Of a stretch of DNA of 64,000 nucleotides, positions 9,752 to 18,073 are shown one piece after another. Both the position numbers and the translations under genes were made by a program. This DNA comes from Porticoccus sp905181945 (GTDB taxonomy: Bacteria; Pseudomonadota; Gammaproteobacteria; Pseudomonadales; Porticoccaceae): assembly GCF_047729555.1 (NCBI RefSeq), contig NZ_CP159825.1, positions 372,001-436,000 of the forward strand, in the 5' to 3' direction. The notes beneath the pieces are model-generated. The model was not told the DNA's origin, did not search any database, and worked only from the letters and a program-made list of their open reading frames with translations. Each line of letters begins with the position of its first letter. Positions within the stretch are counted from its first letter, which is position 1.

Positions 9752-10330
9752 ATGACGAGCAGTCAGGTAATTCAGCGTAATTTTTTAGAGCATACTCAAT
9801 CAGTGGAAGCTACCAAAGGTGCTCTTTCTGAGCTTATCTTAATAGTTAGTAAAGTTCTCGCACAGTCCTTATTGAACGGGGGTACAGTTTTCTGGTGCGG
9901 AAATGGTGGCAGCGCTTCAGATAGTCAGCATATGGCTGCAGAGCTGGTTGGTAGGTTTAAGAGGAATAGGCGCCCATTGCGCTCAATGGCTCTTAATGCT
10001 GATACATCAGTTCTTACGTGTGTAGCAAATGATTTTTCATATGAAAATATTTTTTCTAGACAGCTCGAAGCGCATGGCCGTTCTGGAGATATATTAGTAG
10101 GGATTAGCACTTCAGGTCAAAGCGAAAATATATTGAAAGCGCTTAAAACTGCAAAAGATATGGGTATCGCTACGATTGGCTTGCTGGGCAAAGGTGGTGG
10201 CGATGCTTTGGCTCACATTGACCATGCTTTAGTTGTCCCGTCAGACACAACAGCTAGGATTCAAGAGTCACATATTCTGATCGGGCATATTCTTTGCGAG
10301 TTGATTGAAATAGAGTTAGGGATCTCGTGA
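9752..10330 (+). CDS. gmhA: Phosphoheptose isomerase, SIS domain (GmhA-like)
   Basis: This 192-residue cytosolic protein consists of one SIS domain. It has the sugar-phosphate motif CGNGGSASDSQHMAAELVGRF (45-70 region) and ISTSGQSENI (118-127). The probable catalytic glutamate (about 64) and C-terminal histidine (RIQESHILIGH, about 179) of sedoheptulose-7-phosphate isomerases are both present. The reaction gives D-glycero-D-manno-heptose 7-phosphate for lipopolysaccharide core. DiaA, a replication-initiation factor, has the same fold, but the retained catalytic residues favour GmhA. AAGGAA precedes the ATG. Confidence 0.88.
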   Translation: MTSSQVIQRNFLEHTQSVEATKGALSELILIVSKVLAQSLLNGGTVFWCGNGGSASDSQHMAAELVGRFKRNRRPLRSMALNADTSVLTCVANDFSYENIFSRQLEAHGRSGDILVGISTSGQSENILKALKTAKDMGIATIGLLGKGGGDALAHIDHALVVPSDTTARIQESHILIGHILCELIEIELGIS

Positions 10331-10375
10331 AGTTTTTTGCTTGATACTAGGCCTATATTTATATTTTTCGCTAAA

Positions 10376-12112
10376 TCAGAGATTGGGAGAATTTTTAGGC
10401 CTTCTTTTTCCTGCAGACTCCTTTGCTGGACCACCTGGGCCATCAAGACTTAGCCTCATAGGTTGTTGTTTTACACGCACCTTATGCTTTAAGTGTTGGA
10501 ATATATCATTTGGCATACCTTCTGGTAGCTCAACGGTGCTATGTTCATCATGCAACTTAATACGTCCGATATTTTGTCCTTCAATACCTGATTCGCTTGC
10601 AATGGCCCCAACGATATCTTTTGGCATAACACCTTGATTTTTACCCACTTCTATCCGGTAAGTCACCATTGCTATACCGCTATTTGAGCTACGATTTTTT
10701 CCAGAATCTACTCGTTTCTTGAATTTCTCAGAGCGTTCAGGCCTGGAGCGATTAGGTTTGGCATGCGTCTGCCTGTCGTTAAATGTGGTATCTAAGGAAG
10801 GCATATCTGGAAAAAGTGGGCGTTCTTGCTGCAGTTGAGATGCAAGGCCTGCAGCTATATCAGATATTGATATAGCATTATCTTCGCATAACTTATGCAA
10901 AATTCCCTTGAAGCGCTCAAGATCCTTGGCATTCAAGCTTTGTAAAACCCGTTCCTGAAATTGCTGTATACGCTGACCGCTAACCTGATCTCCGGTCGGA
11001 AGTCTCATCAGGGTGATTTTTTGGTTTGTCGATTTTTCTATCGAATAAAGAAGACGGCTCTCTTTGGGCGCAACAAATAAGATTGCCTTACCATCACGTC
11101 CAGCTCTTCCGGTCCGACCGATACGATGGACATAAGCTTCGTTATCATACGGAATGTCATAATTGATTACGTGGCTTATACGTTCAACATCTAGACCTCT
11201 AGCAGCCACATCAGTGGCTACAACAATGTCTACTTGACCTTTTTTTAAACGATTTACAGTACGTTCACGTAGTATTTGACTGAGGTCACCATTAAGAGCG
11301 GCAGCTGAAAATCCCCTAGCCGCAAGTTTCTCAGCTACTTCCAGTGTGGCAGATTTTGTCCGGACAAAAATCAACATACCATCAAATTCTTCTACCTCTA
11401 GTATGCGTGTAAGGGCCTCCATTTTTTGGTGGCCCTTGACTGTAAGATAAAATTGCGTAATGCGCTCAACAGTTTTTGTTTTTGAAACAATGCTGACTTC
11501 TTTGGCATCACCAAGATATTTTTTGACAACTCTGCGTATAGTTGGGGGCATTGTGGCTGAGAACAAGGCTCTTTGGCATGCATCAGGGGTCTCAGCTAGA
11601 ATAGTTTCAACATCATCAATGAAGCCCATCCGGAGCATTTCGTCAGCTTCGTCTAAAACTAGAGCATTAAGCTGATTTAACACTAAGCTGCGTCGTCGAA
11701 TATGATCGAGTATCCTTCCGGGAGTACCTACAATTACCTGCGCTCCTCGCTTTAGTCCACGTAGTTGAGTGCTCATATCTTGGCCGCCGTAGATAGGCAA
11801 CACATGAAATTTCTTTAGATGCCTAGCATAGGTTTGAAATGCCTCAGCCACTTGAATTGCAAGTTCGCGAGTGGGTGTTAATACTAGAACTTGAGGAGTC
11901 TTCTGATCGCTATTGAGGCGGCTTAATAAAGGTAGGGCAAAAGCACCAGTTTTCCCAGTACCTGTTTGAGCAACACCAAGTAAATTTTCTCCATTGAGTA
12001 ATATCGGAATACTTTGTGCTTGAATTGGAGATGGCTGTTCGTAACCTAATTGCTTGACGGCTTTAAGCACTGAGTCGGCAATGCCCAATGATTCGAAATC
12101 GGGGGGTAGCAT
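10376..12112 (-). CDS. deaD: DEAD-box ATP-dependent RNA helicase, CsdA/DeaD type
   Basis: This 578-residue protein has both RecA-like helicase domains: AQTGTGKT (48-55), PTRELA (80-85), DEAD (154-157), SAT (185-187), then VATDVAARGLD and HRIGRTGRAGR. After about residue 470 comes a DbpA/CsdA-type RNA-binding domain (VTYRIEVGKNQGV, IKLHDEHSTVELP), flanked by basic, low-complexity linkers. CsdA/DeaD helicases act in ribosome assembly and mRNA decay, notably in the cold. A TATACT -10 box on the minus strand at 12176-12181 is a plausible promoter element, without a clear -35. Confidence 0.93.
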   Translation of the reverse strand: MLPPDFESLGIADSVLKAVKQLGYEQPSPIQAQSIPILLNGENLLGVAQTGTGKTGAFALPLLSRLNSDQKTPQVLVLTPTRELAIQVAEAFQTYARHLKKFHVLPIYGGQDMSTQLRGLKRGAQVIVGTPGRILDHIRRRSLVLNQLNALVLDEADEMLRMGFIDDVETILAETPDACQRALFSATMPPTIRRVVKKYLGDAKEVSIVSKTKTVERITQFYLTVKGHQKMEALTRILEVEEFDGMLIFVRTKSATLEVAEKLAARGFSAAALNGDLSQILRERTVNRLKKGQVDIVVATDVAARGLDVERISHVINYDIPYDNEAYVHRIGRTGRAGRDGKAILFVAPKESRLLYSIEKSTNQKITLMRLPTGDQVSGQRIQQFQERVLQSLNAKDLERFKGILHKLCEDNAISISDIAAGLASQLQQERPLFPDMPSLDTTFNDRQTHAKPNRSRPERSEKFKKRVDSGKNRSSNSGIAMVTYRIEVGKNQGVMPKDIVGAIASESGIEGQNIGRIKLHDEHSTVELPEGMPNDIFQHLKHKVRVKQQPMRLSLDGPGGPAKESAGKRRPKNSPNL

Positions 12113-12263
12113 ATAAATGAAACCTGTGTTGCTGTGAATTCCAGGAACAGAAAGTGAGATTAAGTAAGATGTGCGAGTATACGCCTATCCTTTTGAGGGA
12201 GAAAGGATTTTTGTGGGTCATGACGCAGTATGATGGATGAATTTTACAGGGGTAGCGTTATAT

Positions 12264-12977
12264 TTATGCAATAGTCCCTGTAGTCCTCATTCTTTTTGCG
12301 CCTTTCTTTAGGGGCTCTTTCTTGGTCGCATTTAATTGCGCTAGCTTGCTATCAATAAGATTTTTTAATGCAATTAACATTCCTGTAACAATAAAGGCAC
12401 CTGGCGGCAACACTAGTATTAAAAATCCATATCCTTCACCAAATAAGTTGATGTTCCAGTTGGCTGCAATAGGACCAAACAGCAAATCCATGTTAGCGAA
12501 AATTGTTCCTACCCCAAAAATTTCACGTATTGCTCCAATAACAAGTAATACTATTGCAAAGCCCGACCCCATCATTAGCCCATCTAATACTGATGATGCA
12601 ATGGTATTTTTGCTTGCAAAAGCTTCAGCTCTTCCCAGAATGGCACAATTAGTGACGATTAAGGGAATAAATATGCCTAGTATCAAATAAAGCTCATAGG
12701 TAAACGCCTTCATGAGCAACTCGGTACAGGTTGTAAATGTCGCTATGATCATTACGAAAGCTGGAATTTTTACAGCGTCTGATACTTGCTTTCTTATTAA
12801 GGAAACGGCTGCATTTGAGCCAACTAGGACTAGCATGGTGGCAAGACCCAATCCTAAGGCGTTTACTACGCTGCCTGTCACAGCTAGAAGCGGACACAGC
12901 CCTAAAAGCTGCACAAGAGCAGGATTATTTTTCCAAAGTCCGTTGGTAGTTATTTCCTTGTAGGAGATATCAGCCAT
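12264..12977 (-). CDS. rnfE: Rnf complex subunit RnfE
   Basis: This 237-residue integral membrane subunit belongs to the Rnf ferredoxin:NAD oxidoreductase (RsxE in enterobacteria). Hydrophobic helices and the conserved NPALVQLLGLCPLLAVT near the N-terminus and LIVTNCAILGRAEAFA in the centre match RnfE and the paralogous RnfA. Its start overlaps the end of rnfG by 8 bp. It is the last gene of the operon. The nth endonuclease gene that commonly follows rnfE is missing; deaD lies beyond instead. Confidence 0.95.
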   Translation of the reverse strand: MADISYKEITTNGLWKNNPALVQLLGLCPLLAVTGSVVNALGLGLATMLVLVGSNAAVSLIRKQVSDAVKIPAFVMIIATFTTCTELLMKAFTYELYLILGIFIPLIVTNCAILGRAEAFASKNTIASSVLDGLMMGSGFAIVLLVIGAIREIFGVGTIFANMDLLFGPIAANWNINLFGEGYGFLILVLPPGAFIVTGMLIALKNLIDSKLAQLNATKKEPLKKGAKRMRTTGTIA

Positions 12978-13644
12978 TAATTATCGCCTCTATTAGTATT
13001 GCATCTTGTTTTGAGCTGTCTAGCTTGGCTGCTTCTAAGAGTCTCGCCTTGTCTTGCTTAAAGTATTGGAGCGTTTTTAATACTTGTGTAATGACTGCAC
13101 GGGGGGTAATAGTTGCTCCAGTAAGTTGATCGAAGTTGCCTTTGTCTTTTTTTACTTTCCAGAATTCTGGTTTTGGGTTGATTAAAGATTTTCCATCAAA
13201 ACCAAGAATCCAATCATTTTTTTTGAGATCTATTTTATCACCAAGCCCCGGTGTTTCATTGTGAGAAATTACCCTGACGCCCGCGATAGTTCCATCTATA
13301 TTTATGCCGACTAACATTTGAATCTTTCCACTATAACCATCTGGTGCAATAGCAGGAATGATAATTGCAGTAAGCTTATCGTTGCTACGCGCAAGATTTA
13401 TCTCCCCATCCTTTATTCCCAGGGTAGATAGATATTCTTCAGGAACCTTGATGATATCTGTTAAAATATCGTTGTCATGCCTTGCTAGTGGAACAATTTC
13501 AAGTAGCGCTCGTTTGGCAACCTCTCGCTTAGCTTCGGCAATGCGATCTTTAGTGCCCTCATAAGTAAATGAGAGAAGTGTCGCTGTTGTTAAGGCAAAA
13601 ATACCCAGAACAAGACTGTTAAATCGGATAGATTTACCTAGCAT
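12970..13644 (-). CDS. rnfG: Rnf complex subunit RnfG
   Basis: RnfG is a flavoprotein subunit with one N-terminal membrane helix and a large periplasmic domain. FMN is attached covalently to the threonine of the LTGATITP motif near the C-terminus. The frame extends upstream to 13701, but the ATG at 13644 is preferred because AGAGGA lies just before it and the product then begins directly before the membrane helix, giving 224 residues. This start overlaps the end of rnfD by 11 bp, which suggests translational coupling. Confidence 0.94.
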   Translation of the reverse strand: MLGKSIRFNSLVLGIFALTTATLLSFTYEGTKDRIAEAKREVAKRALLEIVPLARHDNDILTDIIKVPEEYLSTLGIKDGEINLARSNDKLTAIIIPAIAPDGYSGKIQMLVGINIDGTIAGVRVISHNETPGLGDKIDLKKNDWILGFDGKSLINPKPEFWKVKKDKGNFDQLTGATITPRAVITQVLKTLQYFKQDKARLLEAAKLDSSKQDAILIEAIING

Positions 13645-14758
13645 CACTTTGGTCCTCTTTCCGTTTTTTGTTAGATTTAACTCCAGACTTACTATACCCA
13701 TAAGTTCGCGGCATAGTGTAGTTATCTATCAGTGGCGCAGCAAAATTCATTAGAAGTACAGCGAACGCAATAGCGTCTGGATAACTTCCCCAGCTGCGAA
13801 TGATAAAAATCAATACACCGATAAGCGCCCCATAGATGAGCCTGCCTTTATTGCTAGTAGCTGATGTGACTGGATCTGTGATGATAAAAAAAGCACCAAA
13901 CATGGTTGCGCCACTCAGCAGGTGAAATAATGGCGAACCAAGACTTGAAGAGCTTCCGCTGTCATAGAAAATAACCGAGCACAAGGCTAGCGACAGCAGC
14001 ATTCCCAGTGGTGCATGCCAAGTAAATATTTTTCGATAAAGTAAAAATAATCCACCGAGTAGAAATCCAATATTCACCCATTCCCAACCAAGACCTGCCC
14101 ATGTTCCTTGGCTAAAAAAGAGCTCCTTTTTATAGAATTGGTCTACCAGTAGACCAGTATTTTGCTTAAAGGTGTCTAGCGGCGTTGCTGCTGTATATGC
14201 GTCTATGGTTCCAGATGCAGTTTCAGATACGCCTGATAAGGTATCAGGATTCAGTAAAGGTAGAACAATTTGTATTGAATGCCATAATCCTGGAACTTGC
14301 ATATCTGAAGGGTAGAGCTCTGCTGGTGCCGGCCATGCAGTCATTTGCACTGGAAAAGATATCAACAGAACTACATAGCCAATCATTGCAGGATTGAACG
14401 GATTATAGCCAAGCCCACCATAAAGGTTTTTGGCAATAATAATGGCAAAAGAGGTGCCAACTACAGCTATCCACCAGGGTGCTAGCGGGGGCAATGATAT
14501 ACCCAAAAGTACAGCTGTCAGAATAGCACTGTAGTCTTTTAGGTAAAACATAATAGGACGCTTTCGCAGTCTTATTACAAGTGCTTCGGAGCCTACCGCC
14601 ACCATGCATGAGAGAGTGACATTTATTAGGGAGCCCCAGCCAAAAAATAATGTGAGTGCGAATAATCCGGGGATGGTTGCCAGTATTACCAGCTGCATTA
14701 CACGCGCTGTATTTTGAGCGCTATGTGCATGTGGTGATGTGAGTTTCAGCAAAGCCAT
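13634..14758 (-). CDS. rnfD: Rnf complex subunit RnfD
   Basis: This 374-residue multispanning subunit carries covalent FMN on the threonine in the LLSGATMFGAFF motif, which is visible around residue 285. The family motif GGLGYNPFNPAMIGYV is also present. RnfD is thought to form part of the ion- and electron-conducting core with RnfA and RnfE. It lies 12 bp after rnfC and overlaps rnfG. The C-terminus is short and basic. Confidence 0.95.
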   Translation of the reverse strand: MALLKLTSPHAHSAQNTARVMQLVILATIPGLFALTLFFGWGSLINVTLSCMVAVGSEALVIRLRKRPIMFYLKDYSAILTAVLLGISLPPLAPWWIAVVGTSFAIIIAKNLYGGLGYNPFNPAMIGYVVLLISFPVQMTAWPAPAELYPSDMQVPGLWHSIQIVLPLLNPDTLSGVSETASGTIDAYTAATPLDTFKQNTGLLVDQFYKKELFFSQGTWAGLGWEWVNIGFLLGGLFLLYRKIFTWHAPLGMLLSLALCSVIFYDSGSSSSLGSPLFHLLSGATMFGAFFIITDPVTSATSNKGRLIYGALIGVLIFIIRSWGSYPDAIAFAVLLMNFAAPLIDNYTMPRTYGYSKSGVKSNKKRKEDQSDAR

Positions 14759-14770
14759 GACTAATATCCG

Positions 14771-16738
14771 TTACGTTCTGATTTTTGACAGATCAGCTTC
14801 AGCTGTCGCCAATTTCTCTTTTAGTTTGTCAGCCGCAACAGTAAAAGCGTCAATATGTTCTGACCCTTCAGTCTTGGCAATTTCTAATCTAGTGGTTGCT
14901 TTTTCTAGTCGAGCAGTCAAAGAGACTATCGTATTACATAATTTTTCTTCATCAGAAAGACCAGCCTGAATGGTAACTTTGGCTTGAGCCCTTGTAATAG
15001 CCTCGGAGGCAGAATCAGGTGTTTCTGAAGGATTCGATATAGGCATACTCAGTCCATGGCTAGAAATGGCTTCAGCGAGTCGGATTTTGGCGTCCTCAAC
15101 AGCTGCCTTGGCTTGCTCGTGCTGATCACTAGTAACACCCTCTTTTAGCGACTCTAGTTTTTCCTGTGCAGAGCGTAGTTGGTCTTCAAATCTCGCAATA
15201 CGGCGAGTGGATCTAGAGTGCTGATCTTCCGGAGAAGATTTTTTGGCTTCAGCTCGATCCAGGGCCGCCTGAATTATCCCTTCGGTCCCAGAAGTTTTAT
15301 TAGCCTGCGCTGCAGCTTTTAGACGAACATCTCGCTGGACTTTTTTTGCAAAAATTTCCTTTTCTTTACGATTTTTTTGAAATTCAAAACGCTGCCTGGC
15401 TCTATCAGCACTTACCTTTTCTTCAGCTTGTTTTTTCATTTCTCCTTTGCTAGCGCGGTAGTATTGAACCAAAGGGATATTACTAGGACAGACATAAGAA
15501 CAAGCTCCACACTCAATGCAGTCTGCAAGGTTTTGTACTTCAAGTTTTTCATAATTCTTTGACTGCGCATACCATAAAAGTTGCTGGGGTAGCAGGCTTG
15601 CTGGGCAGGCTTCTGCGCACATGCCACAGCGAATACAGGCCTGGGCTGGTTGAGGAGAGGGAAATTCTTCTTCGCTGGGAGCAAGAATACAGTTAGTTGT
15701 TTTGATGACAGGGATGTCTAGATTTTCTAATGCAAAGCCCATCATGGGGCCGCCAACAATTAATCGAGAACAATTTTTTTTATTAAAGGCGTTATGTTTA
15801 AGCAGGTGGCTAATAGGAGTTCCAATTAAGATTTCGTAATTTCTGTTGATTGTACAAGCCTTACCAGTCACTGTCGTGATACGAGAGATCAAAGGCTCTC
15901 CAAATACAATTGCTCGATATACAGCATAGGCTGTGCCCACATTTAGGCATGCAATTCCAATATCTGATGGAAGTCCTTTAGCGGGTACTTCTGTTCCAGT
16001 AAGAATTTGTATTAATTGTTTTTCGCCACCTGAGGGATAGCGAGTTTCAAATGTCGCTAGTTCAATAGTAGTATTCTTCAAGTAAGATTTTAGGGCTGCA
16101 TAAGCCTCAGGCTTATTATCCTCAACCCCTATTACAACTTCCTTCGGATCACCAAGGATATAGGATAATATTTCGATACCCTGAACAATGTCTTCTGGAT
16201 GCTCCCTCATCAGCATATCGTCTGAAGTTATGTAGGGCTCACACTCTGTACCATTAAGGATTAATGTGGAGATAGGCTTTTGTGGGTTTAATTTTACGGC
16301 TGTCGGAAAACCTGCTCCTCCAAGTCCAGCCACTCCTGAAAGCCTTATTATCTCTAATAATTTTTCAGGGACATGATCTCGGTAGTTGCTTAATCCTTCA
16401 TGGGCTATCCATTGATCTTCTCCATCAGGTATTAGCGTGATGCAGTGTGCTGACATGCCCGATGGATGGGGGATAGGGTGGTCGCCTATGTCGGACACCA
16501 GGCCTGATGTTGGAGCATGGACGCCTGCGCTTAAGACTCCCTTTGGGTTTGCCAACACCTGTCCCTTAAGAACTTTGTCTCCAATAGCAACGATTGCTTT
16601 AGATGGTGCTCCAATATGTTGATTAAGAGGTATGATTAATTTTTCTGGCAAAGGGAGGGAGCCCACAGAGTCTTTCACAGACTGGTGCTTATTTTCTGGG
16701 GGATGCACTCCTCCAATAAGATTCCATATTTTTCTCAT
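14771..16738 (-). CDS. rnfC: Rnf complex subunit RnfC with long coiled-coil tail
   Basis: This 655-residue peripheral subunit is the NADH/FMN-binding and [4Fe-4S] module. Residues 1-350 show the NuoF-like region (GGAGFPTAVKL, NGTECEPYITSDD). Two cluster motifs follow, CIRCGMCAEACP and CIECGACSYVCP, at about 365-420. After about residue 430 comes a charged, alanine- and lysine-rich, probably coiled-coil extension (AEEKVSADRARQR, EDQLRSAQEKLESL), as in gammaproteobacterial RnfC. Its ATG overlaps the rnfB stop by 4 bp. Confidence 0.95.
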   Translation of the reverse strand: MRKIWNLIGGVHPPENKHQSVKDSVGSLPLPEKLIIPLNQHIGAPSKAIVAIGDKVLKGQVLANPKGVLSAGVHAPTSGLVSDIGDHPIPHPSGMSAHCITLIPDGEDQWIAHEGLSNYRDHVPEKLLEIIRLSGVAGLGGAGFPTAVKLNPQKPISTLILNGTECEPYITSDDMLMREHPEDIVQGIEILSYILGDPKEVVIGVEDNKPEAYAALKSYLKNTTIELATFETRYPSGGEKQLIQILTGTEVPAKGLPSDIGIACLNVGTAYAVYRAIVFGEPLISRITTVTGKACTINRNYEILIGTPISHLLKHNAFNKKNCSRLIVGGPMMGFALENLDIPVIKTTNCILAPSEEEFPSPQPAQACIRCGMCAEACPASLLPQQLLWYAQSKNYEKLEVQNLADCIECGACSYVCPSNIPLVQYYRASKGEMKKQAEEKVSADRARQRFEFQKNRKEKEIFAKKVQRDVRLKAAAQANKTSGTEGIIQAALDRAEAKKSSPEDQHSRSTRRIARFEDQLRSAQEKLESLKEGVTSDQHEQAKAAVEDAKIRLAEAISSHGLSMPISNPSETPDSASEAITRAQAKVTIQAGLSDEEKLCNTIVSLTARLEKATTRLEIAKTEGSEHIDAFTVAADKLKEKLATAEADLSKIRT

Positions 16739-17367
16739 GGAGTATTTGCTCCGTTGGTGTCCGATGCAATAATATCACTAAGCTTAGATGGTGTTAGTTG
16801 CTCCCTAACTGATGGGGGCAGGCCCCATTTCCAGTCAGACAGGCCTTTCCTTACTGGAAGCATGTCTATGCAGTCTACAGGGCATGGATCGACACAAAGA
16901 TCACAGCCTGTACATTCACTTACAATAACTGTGTGCATTAATTTTGCGGCACCCAGAATTGCATCTACTGGGCATGCCTGAATACATTTAGTGCACCCTA
17001 TGCATTCGTCTTCACGGATATAAGCAATAGTTCTGGTGTCACTTTCTTCTCCATGCTCAGAATCTAGGCTGGGTGCATCAACATCTAGCAGGTCAGCAAT
17101 AGCATTAATGGTTGTCTGTCCGCCAGGTGGGCATTTATTTATAGTATCCCCATCCGCTATAGCTTGCGCATAAGGCTTGCAGCCTGGGTAGCCGCATTGA
17201 CCACACTGCGTTTGAGGGAGAAGCTTATCGATTTGTTGGACAATTGGATCTCCCTCTACTTTAAATTTAATGGCGGCATAACCTAATATTCCGCCAAAAA
17301 TAACTGAAAGGCCCGCTAGAGCTAACAGTGCTGAGTACAAAGGGTGCTGGATAATAATATCGTACAT
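16735..17367 (-). CDS. rnfB: Rnf complex subunit RnfB
   Basis: RnfB is an iron-sulfur electron-entry subunit with one N-terminal membrane helix (LYSALLALAGLSVIFGGILGY), an Fe-S motif CGQCGYPGCKPYA, and two ferredoxin-type clusters, CIGCTKCIQACP and CTGCDLCVDPCP. The open frame reaches 17394, but the ATG at 17367 has a near-perfect GGGGGAGGA ribosome site and leaves a 10-bp gap from rnfA. It gives a 210-residue protein, and the longer version would overlap rnfA. Confidence 0.95.
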   Translation of the reverse strand: MYDIIIQHPLYSALLALAGLSVIFGGILGYAAIKFKVEGDPIVQQIDKLLPQTQCGQCGYPGCKPYAQAIADGDTINKCPPGGQTTINAIADLLDVDAPSLDSEHGEESDTRTIAYIREDECIGCTKCIQACPVDAILGAAKLMHTVIVSECTGCDLCVDPCPVDCIDMLPVRKGLSDWKWGLPPSVREQLTPSKLSDIIASDTNGANTP

Positions 17368-17377
17368 TCCTCCCCCT

Positions 17378-17953
17378 TTATGCCAATCCACCAAAACCCA
17401 TGAAAGCTAAAGACATCAATCCAGCAGTAATCATGGCTATAGCAGCGCCTTTGAATGGCTCAGGAACATCAGCTACAGTAAGACGTTCGCGCATGGCCGA
17501 AAACAATATCAACACTAAAGAAAAGCCTATTGCTGCACCGAAACCGTATAGTGTTGACTCTGACAATGTATGTGCTTTGGTGGTGTTCTGTAATGCCACC
17601 CCTAATACAGCACAGTTAGTGGTAATTAGCGGTAAAAAAACCCCAAGCACTCGATAAAGCAAAGGACTACTTTTTTCAATAAACATTTTAGTGAACTGGA
17701 CCACAACAGCAATGACTAAAATAAATGAGATAGTTTTAAGATACTCGATATTCAATGGCACCAAGATCCAATTATTCACCATATAGCTAGACATAGCAGC
17801 AATTGTGAGCACAAAGGTTGTCGCTCCAGCCATACCAATTGCTGTCTCAAGCTTGCTTGATACGCCCATAAAAGGACATAGGCCCAAAAACTGAACCAGA
17901 ACAAAATTGTTCACAAATATAGCGCTAATTAAAATAACAGCAAATTCTTGCAT
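17378..17953 (-). CDS. rnfA: Rnf complex subunit RnfA
   Basis: This 191-residue membrane subunit is the first gene of the six-gene rnf operon. The signatures NFVLVQFLGLCPFMGVS at residues 16-32 and PLITTNCAVLGVAL near 110 contain the conserved cysteines placed at the membrane core of RnfA/RnfE. Together the complex moves electrons between NAD(H) and ferredoxin or SoxR, coupled to ion movement across the inner membrane. About 120 bp of non-coding DNA separate it from metG, in the same orientation. Confidence 0.95.
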   Translation of the reverse strand: MQEFAVILISAIFVNNFVLVQFLGLCPFMGVSSKLETAIGMAGATTFVLTIAAMSSYMVNNWILVPLNIEYLKTISFILVIAVVVQFTKMFIEKSSPLLYRVLGVFLPLITTNCAVLGVALQNTTKAHTLSESTLYGFGAAIGFSLVLILFSAMRERLTVADVPEPFKGAAIAMITAGLMSLAFMGFGGLA

Positions 17954-18073
17954 TTTGTCTCATCTCAAGAGGTTATATATTATAGCTTCACGTAGTGTGC
18001 AATAAGCATAAAACAATAATTTTCCTAGTATATATTAGTCATAAGCTGTAGTTATTTTGTACCAAGATGTAAT

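Noticed and set aside
12187..12212. Hairpin ATCCTTT/AAAGGAT followed by five T residues
   Set aside because: It would terminate plus-strand transcription, but no plus-strand gene ends nearby; both flanking genes are on the minus strand and it has no T run in that direction.
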